Positions 59,515 through 64,000 of a stretch of DNA of 64,000 bases are shown here, piece by piece. How positions within the stretch are numbered: the stretch's first letter is position 1; each line of letters begins with the position of its first letter. The DNA is from Cepaea nemoralis (lineage: Eukaryota > Mollusca > Gastropoda > Stylommatophora > Helicidae), in the NCBI GenBank assembly GCA_014155875.1, contig JACEFZ010028312.1, forward strand, positions 470,501-534,500, given 5' to 3'. The notes under the pieces were generated by a model. That model saw only the letters and a program-made list of their open reading frames with translations. It did no database searches and had not been told where the DNA came from. Both the position numbers and the translations under genes were made by a program.

Positions 59515-59705
59515 TTTGCAGACGTAGCAGTCAACCTCAGCATTTTTTGGCTGTTCGTGATTCCTGGGCAAGTTTACGTTCAGTAGTTGCCATTGCTTTC
59601 TGAACGACCGGCACCAATACCATTTCATAAAAAACCAACACTGCTGTGCTTCGAACGCTGTATGCGGGACTGCGAACTGCGTCCGTAACCTCTTCACCAG
59701 GGAGC
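59515..59705 (-). mobile_element. SINE family D copy
   Basis: GTCAACCTCAGCATTTTTTG, TTCTGAACGACCGGCACCAA and CTGCGTCCGTAACCTCTTCA, the same order as at 5640-5865. Confidence 0.7.
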
Positions 59706-59772
59706 GGGCTGCAAAAAGTAATACATAGAACAAAGACACGATTGTACCTTCCTGTCTTATTAAGGCTGTATA

Positions 59773-60010
59773 TGGGAGTCTCCGTGACGAAGTGGTCGAG
59801 CTGTCTGCCTCGCGCTCCGAATGTTGTGGGTTCGATTCCGGGCAACGTCATTCAATTCACGAGTGCATTTTTCTCTGAGACTCCTGGGGGTCGTCGTCGG
59901 AGCTACGGAGTTCATGCTTTGTGCGATGCTTTCAGCAGGTCATCCTGCCGAAAGAGACCGAGCCATGTGGGATAAAACCCGGGGCAATGAAATCGATCCT
60001 CTCAACTTCT
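59773..60010 (+). mobile_element. SINE family B, full copy
   Basis: GTCTCCGTGACGAAGTGGTC, then GGTTCGATTCCGGGCAACGT (box B), GCTACGGAGTTCATGCTTTG and GATAAAACCCGGGGCAATGA. Clearest plus-strand member of the family. Confidence 0.82.
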
Positions 60011-60626
60011 CTCAACTGCCATATTTGTATAGACCAACCGGCAATCAAGGGATGATGCTTCCAATAGTATGTCGACCGCCTCCGCTTCCCTGCTAATAAA
60101 CAAATGCTCCATATCTTTTATAGGACATTGTTATCAACCGCAGGTTGATTTTCTAGGCACTTTTACGTACAGTAGTTTGCCACTGCTTTCTGAGTGAGAA
60201 GTCAACTCACCGGCGTGTGGAACAAACCCACTACGACGCCACCAGAAGAAAAATGTAAGCTCGTTACACCTCTCCACTACGTCCTCGTTACATTGTGGTA
60301 GATGAGATTACATGTTTATTTATAGATTTCATGTGCATCCAACCCCAGTGCTAATATATTCCATTTGTTGAGTGTATAAACATTTTGTGCATCAAGAAAC
60401 ATCTAGAAAGTTCCAGGTTACAGAAAATCAATAGTGTTTGCACGATGTCCCATTACGGGTGTCGGCTGCTGTTGTTTGCAGTCAACGGTCAGTCAAACAT
60501 GGTGCGTGAGTTCTCTACACGCTAGCTCAGGCTAACTGTGTGTTTGCCATTACATTTACTCATGTCGAGTTCTAGCCTGGTTCTTGATCGTTCTCTGGCT
60601 TTTAACTCGAGCGTAGTCCAAAGACA

Positions 60627-60718
<92 letters not shown>
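60627..60718. repeat. ACT trinucleotide repeat
   Basis: About 30 pure ACT units between a SINE-C-like tail phrase (GCGTAGTCCAAAGACAC) and a SINE-D piece. Confidence 0.98.
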
Positions 60719-60721
60719 TGT

Positions 60722-60838
60722 GAGCTGGTCACTCAGAAAGCAATGGCAAACTACTGAGCATAATCTTGCCTAGTACATCAACAGCAGCTGAAAAGATGCT
60801 GATGTTGACTGACCACAACGACCTGAAAGGGATATACA
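60722..60838 (+). mobile_element. SINE family D, 3' part
   Basis: CACTCAGAAAGCAATGGCAA, GCTGATGTTGACTGACCACA and GACCTGAAAGGGATATACAA. Confidence 0.55.
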
Positions 60839-60852
60839 ACATTTAAAAAAAT

Positions 60853-60909
<57 letters not shown>

Positions 60910-60950
60910 TATATATTATATTATATATATCCTTAATTCGGAGACACAAA
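60853..60950. repeat. TA microsatellite
   Basis: Imperfect TA tract with ATTATAT interruptions. Confidence 0.95.
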
Positions 60951-61261
60951 AACAAGAACCAGAAAATTAATGCAAACAAATCTCCGGTAATATACGGCAA
61001 ATATAACCGTGTACCTAGGTTTACTAAATATGTCTTGAAGCAAACAATTGCTATGTGTCTGTGAGGTGATAGGGTCTTCACATTTTGTAGGCCTGAATGC
61101 ACGGGGGAATATGTGGCGAGGCTTTTGCTCACTTAGCTGGACGACGAAACGCAGGCGTCCAACCTTCGTCCGACCGCGTTCATGACATCGGCATAACTTT
61201 CCATCGACTACAGCAACGCGCCCGCTGACAAAGTTCCAAGGTTAACCCTATCTAGTGAAGG

Positions 61262-61500
61262 GGGCACCCATGTGGACGCCGTGGCTGAGAGGTTGTGGTA
61301 TACGCCTGAGGATCAGATGACACTGGGTTCGATCTCTGTATAGGGCATGGAATCCCATCCCCCACCCCCAACAACCACTGGTATCTAATGATATCACACG
61401 TGGGGCTGATTTTGTGGGTGTGAGTTGGGGTGCCTAGCCTTCTGGTATAGGAGCGAAATACAGGAGGTCCGGGTGCACGATACACATCTCACGGCATTTG
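61262..61500 (+). mobile_element. SINE family E, tRNA-derived head
   Basis: CCGTGGCTGAGAGGTTGTGG (box A-like) and GGGTTCGATCTC (box B-like) are spaced as in a tRNA, followed by a non-tRNA body. Only one copy was seen in the window. Confidence 0.5.
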
Positions 61501-61754
61501 GAAATTGTAAAGAGTAGGCTTTAAGGCCACTGTCTAGTCAAAATTGTTTTAAAGAAAGCCTACCGGTTATTAAATACAGCCCGTTACCTTGGTTGGAATC
61601 TGTCTCTGGAGGAAGCAAATCTTTCACAAGTGCCAAGCCGAATCGGACACACTGAAATACCACGTGCTTAACTACATGTGCCGCACTTCCATCCTATGAG
61701 GATTGAAGAAGACCATTTAAAGCTTATATTAATCGAACAAACTGTGTCAGGTCT

Positions 61755-61990
61755 TAGTCAGATATGACTGAGCTACCGTATGACAGTAGATGGTACTACC
61801 TGCTTTCTGTTAGCGCCGAACATTGGGCGGCGCTTACCAAACCCGACACCCCACATTGTGCCAACGGCTTAGGGCATTTGGAAGGTCACAAGCCTTACCC
61901 TAGTGCGAGCGAGGAAATGCAACCTAAAGACTGAACGTCATGGCAGGGCAGACCAGGACCTAAGCCTTGGTAGGCAACTGGTCTAGGATG
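61755..61990 (+). repeat. Dispersed repeat shared with 27465-27690
   Basis: TGTCAGGTCTTAGTCAGATA, GACTGAGCTACCGTATGACA and CCCCACATTGTGCCAACGGC correspond to the reverse of the 27.5-kb copy. Confidence 0.65.
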
Positions 61991-62196
61991 GAAGCTTCGA
62001 CAGGCGGACAGTTAGAGTATTGCTTTGCTGATCCGGCAGCTTCTGCCCTTTGTCTTATTCCAGACGTATTGGTATATAACCTTTCCTCTGGAGTAAACTA
62101 AACAGGCCAAGAGAGGGATCATACTGCATGGGCAACACATGGTCTCTAAATTAAACCCAGGATTTGTGCTATAGAGAGGTATAACCCACTTATAAC

Positions 62197-62615
62197 GGGG
62201 GGGGGGGGGGGGGGGGGCTGCGTGGTCTCGCGGTATGGTGTCCGCCTCGAGTGCTGGAGGTCCCGGGTTCAAGCCCCGGTGAAGACCGGGATTTTTTCAC
62301 GTGGACTTCTAGTAATAAAATTTCCCCTGGTCGTTGGGTATTGAGATCGGACTCCCGTGTGTATTGTTGCGCACGTAAAAATATCCCTTGGCAGTTGGAA
62401 AATCGAAAAAGAGAAACCTAACAGCGCTGTCCGGACACCATTTCTAGTTAAAAATCTACCCAAAGTATTTCAGGATCCCCGCCGGTGCTACGGAGTTCGT
62501 ACACTGAGCTGAGTTTCTCCAGACTCAGGTTTGAGTTAGGAGAAGAACGGAGCACTTATGGGTTGCACCTGTGTGCCGTGATGTTGATCCATCGACTAAA
62601 CTAAACTAAACTAAA
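62197..62615 (+). mobile_element. SINE family A, full copy with 5' poly-G and target-site duplication
   Basis: CCACTTATAAC occurs at 62186-62196 and 62616-62626 and encloses 21 G, the tRNA-like head CTGCGTGGTCTCGCGGTATGG with box B GGTTCAAGCCC, a body of about 330 bp and a CTAAACTAAACTAAA tail. The G run is therefore part of the insertion. Confidence 0.85.
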
Positions 62616-63324
62616 CCACTTATAACTACATTTTACAAACTGGCAAGGTGCCAGTCAATAGAACAAACACCATGCCTTTACAAGAGTTGTCTGAGCTGAA
62701 CTCAGATGATCTCTGTGTGAACTCAGATCAAGTTATAACATGTTACAGTATTTCAAATCCAAAACTATATCGAAAATAGGGGGTTTGCTGCTGCCGAGCG
62801 GTTAGTGTAGTCCGAATCAAAACACAAACTATGACTAAGAAATTATACGATTGGAAAACATTTATGGGAGTTAACTTTTTATTTCCGCCCTCCGCACGGG
62901 AAAGTTCCGTGTTTCCTTTTACAGTTCCTCGTGTTATCAATCTGGTCACCTCTGAAAATATAAGCATTCATTTCTGTAATCAGTTTGTTATTGTTTTGTT
63001 TTTATTGTCTCGTTGATAACATATTTGGTTGAAACATTCACCTTATCACCGTGTGATTTTCCATTTGTCCAGCTTCTTAGTCATATCTGGTGTTTGTATT
63101 CAGGCTAACATGTTTGAAGTACAATAAACTGCAGTATAGTAATTGTGCAATATTATTATATGCGACATTCATGTTTTGTCATTCCAAGCAGCACATCACT
63201 TCAAGCGGTATACTAAGAACTACGAGAAACGAAATGAGAAAATGTTTGGTTGGGGAAGAGTAAAGAAAAGACGCAATGAAATATTTGTGCACTAAGTTTT
63301 AAAGGGTGTAAACGGCAAGAGGAA

Positions 63325-63535
63325 AGACTTCATTTCACCGGGTTTGATCCCATACGGCTTGTTTTCTTTCCGTAGGGCGGCCTACCAAAAGCACAAAGCA
63401 CGCACTCTTAAGCTCTAGCGACGACTACCATAAGTCGAACAAATTGCACTCATGAACTGAACGACGTAGTCAAGAATCAAACCTACATCCTTCGGAGCGC
63501 GGTAACCACATGGCCATGGAGACTCCCTGTTGTAG
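63325..63535 (-). mobile_element. SINE family B copy, diverged
   Basis: TCACCGGGTTTGATCCCATA, CTCTAGCGACGACTACCATA and the head ACATGGCCATGGAGACTCCC follow the order of the 13573-13823 copy. Confidence 0.75.
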
Positions 63536-63559
63536 TAAGGATGAACATAATATAAAGTC

Positions 63560-63830
63560 TAAGAATGGTAGTTAAAGATATGAGTGGAGTTGAGCCAAGA
63601 ACCGACATCACAGAACTCCGGACATTCCAGTACGCACTTCGTCTCCCTCCATATTCAACAACCAGCAAAGATTCGCTATACTAATGGTACCAGAAGCTAT
63701 CTGATTATGTGTTCGTCTGGCCTTTCCTCGGAGTTCTGAGTGTCGCCATATAGTTACGGATATGGCAACTGCAGCAGAATCGGGGCGCTTCGGCTGTATG
63801 TAGTTGTGTGTAGTTCCCACGATAATAAAG
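63560..63830 (-). pseudogene. RNase H-type LINE 3' end
   Basis: The minus strand encodes SELRGKARRTHNQIASGTIS and LCWLLNMEGDEV, matching SKLRGKTRRTFNKIAVGTIS and LRWLLNKGTEHV at the end of the 50-kb LINE. Only the 3' end remains. Confidence 0.7.
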
Positions 63831-64000
63831 AAAAGATCTCAGATATCTGGCCGCCTCACAACCCTCTCTCCCAAGCAGTCTTCAAACTACCCTCCATCCG
63901 CTACCCATCCTAATCCTACAGGACAGTCACAAAGTAGTTAGTTCTATACTGGCCCCAGTCCAAATAAGAAACAAAGTATTTGTACAGTTTCTTCTCATCT

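Noticed and set aside
59773..59850. Functional tRNA gene
   Set aside because: Box A and box B are tRNA-like, but no full cloverleaf is apparent and the sequence is a repeated SINE head. The same applies to 62218, 61270, 4990 and 58860.

Overview
This is a window from an animal nuclear genome, most likely a lophotrochozoan and plausibly a mollusc; I cannot name the species. The evidence is small phase-consistent exons with GT..AG introns, extracellular SEA, WAP and EGF modules, several tRNA-derived SINE families, many decayed APE-type LINEs, and long CA, CT, TA and ACT microsatellites. There are no bacterial-style operons, and I found no rRNA, true tRNA or CRISPR array. Most long open frames are LINE pieces or tandem repeats that happen to be open.

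One host gene runs on the minus strand from about 59.3 kb down to at least 3.85 kb. I built it from splice sites, reading phase and domain motifs. In transcript order it has a signal-peptide exon (59233-59298); SEA1 in three exons (50048-49923, 44398-44340, 42361-42225); SEA2 (38862-38703, 38355-38210); SEA3 (36494-36335, 34130-33985); SEA4 (30866-30707, 29894-29749); SEA5 (26160-25998, 23527-23382); WAP1 (21510-21364); SEA6 in three exons (20050-19935, 15413-15349, 14278-14109); an EGF-like exon (10625-10503); and WAP2 (3996-3853). Every module boundary is phase 1, so modules can be duplicated or shuffled without breaking frame. SEA2 to SEA4 are recent tandem copies whose flanking introns are still similar. 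SEA1's first exon carries a frameshift in this assembly. The 3' end of the gene is not found. The product should be a secreted or membrane-anchored, disulfide-rich glycoprotein.

The introns hold mobile DNA. An RTE-like reverse transcriptase with intact catalytic motifs starts at the left edge. RTE fragments, an RNase H-bearing LINE family and a third APE LINE family are scattered across the window. I separated SINE families A to F by shared sequence. Four tandem arrays are notable: a 45-bp minisatellite that starts inside a SINE, a 56-bp satellite (about 47 copies) grown inside a LINE's terminal codons, a 68-bp array that copies a real exon end with its splice donor, and a 51-bp array split by a LINE.

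The most unusual object is a 1.67-kb element at 34584-36251 (minus) inside the SEA3 intron. It has a 12-bp target-site duplication, a GAA-repeat 3' tail and two diverged internal repeats. Its 5' end can be folded into the nested double pseudoknot of an HDV-like self-cleaving ribozyme. Other points are poly-G tracts lying inside the target-site duplications of SINE-A copies, and a perfect 83-bp inverted repeat around a 1.1-kb loop.
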